From assembly GCA_021296015.1 (NCBI GenBank), contig JAGWBG010000117.1, positions 1 through 5,545 of the forward strand: a stretch of DNA of 5,545 nt, given 5' to 3'. Below the pieces are notes generated by a model. That model was not told the origin of the DNA. It was given only the letters and a program-made list of their open reading frames with translations, and did no database searches. The stretch is from Dehalococcoidia bacterium. Its GTDB lineage: Bacteria > Chloroflexota > Dehalococcoidia > Lucifugimonadales > JAGWBF01. Position 1 is the first letter of the stretch, and every line of letters begins with the position of its first letter. Positions 5,441 to 5,545 of the stretch are shown here, piece after piece. The translations under genes and the position numbers were made by a program.

Positions 5441-5545
5441 ATGACCACACCGGACACATCCAAGCCATCTACCTGCCCTACCTGTGGGGAACCCATGAGA
5501 AGGGAGGTTGACGGTGTACGGGTCCCACCAATGCCCCAGGTCTTC
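5441..5545 (+). CDS. Start of a small CxxC (zinc-ribbon-like) protein, cut by the window end
   Basis: An ATG at 5441 opens a frame of 35 codons that is still open at the last base. An AAGGTGG site at 5427-5433, 7 bases upstream, and an in-frame stop at 5426-5428 support this start. The visible protein begins MTTPDTSKPSTCPTCGEPM and has one CxxC pair, C12 and C15, in the same TCPTCG context as the zinc-ribbon gene at 4926, followed by a basic, charged segment and a proline-containing VPPMPQVF. A partner cysteine pair would be expected beyond the window if it is a zinc ribbon. No family is recognised, and a fortuitous frame remains possible because only 105 bases are visible. Confidence 0.5.
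   Translation, partial: MTTPDTSKPSTCPTCGEPMRREVDGVRVPPMPQVF

Noticed and set aside
5133..5468. Minus-strand open frame of 111 codons
   Set aside because: It has no convincing ribosome binding site, no recognised motif and no clear codon bias, and it overlaps the better-supported start at 5441. Kept only as a possibility within the 5067-5440 entry.

Overview
The window reads as ordinary chromosomal DNA from a bacterium of fairly high GC content. All recognisable genes lie on the plus strand and most have strong AGGAGG-type ribosome binding sites. Frequent ATA isoleucine and AGG arginine codons in a GC-rich background, a very short zinc-ribbon protein of the DUF5679 type, and a cluster of F420/flavin-type oxidoreductase, SDR and AtuA-family genes together suggest a Chloroflexota lineage such as Dehalococcoidia/SAR202. 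That placement is an inference; no rRNA or other phylogenetic marker is present.

Layout. Positions 1-967 hold an almost complete luciferase-like (LLM class, probably F420-dependent) oxidoreductase; only the first two bases of its probable start codon are missing. Positions 1057-1971 hold a class IV PLP-dependent aminotransferase, which I start 42 bases downstream of the longest possible start because of a well-placed ribosome binding site. A 222-base gap (1972-2193) carries palindromic repeat-like DNA, including an 11-base perfect inverted repeat. Positions 2194-4738 form a compact three-gene unit: an AtuA-family (DUF1446) protein, a DUF4387 protein whose GTG start lies 2 bases after the AtuA stop, and a classical SDR dehydrogenase 23 bases further on. 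A 187-base gap (4739-4925) has a T-run, a hairpin and a possible promoter. It is followed by a 46-codon zinc-ribbon gene (4926-5066), 374 bases without a supported gene, and the start of another small CxxC protein (5441 onward) cut by the window end.

How the genes may work together. AtuA-family and DUF4387 proteins commonly sit side by side, and the family takes its name from acyclic terpene utilisation in Pseudomonas, although the chemistry of AtuA itself is unsettled. With an NAD-type SDR in the same unit, catabolism of a hydroxylated or branched carboxylic or isoprenoid-derived substrate is plausible but not shown. The upstream LLM oxidoreductase and aminotransferase could be unrelated housekeeping or accessory metabolism; a separate promoter-like sequence before the aminotransferase and the repeat-filled gap argue against one long operon. 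I see no mobile element, CRISPR array, tRNA, rRNA or defence system. The least understood parts are the AtuA/DUF4387 pair and the 5067-5440 stretch.
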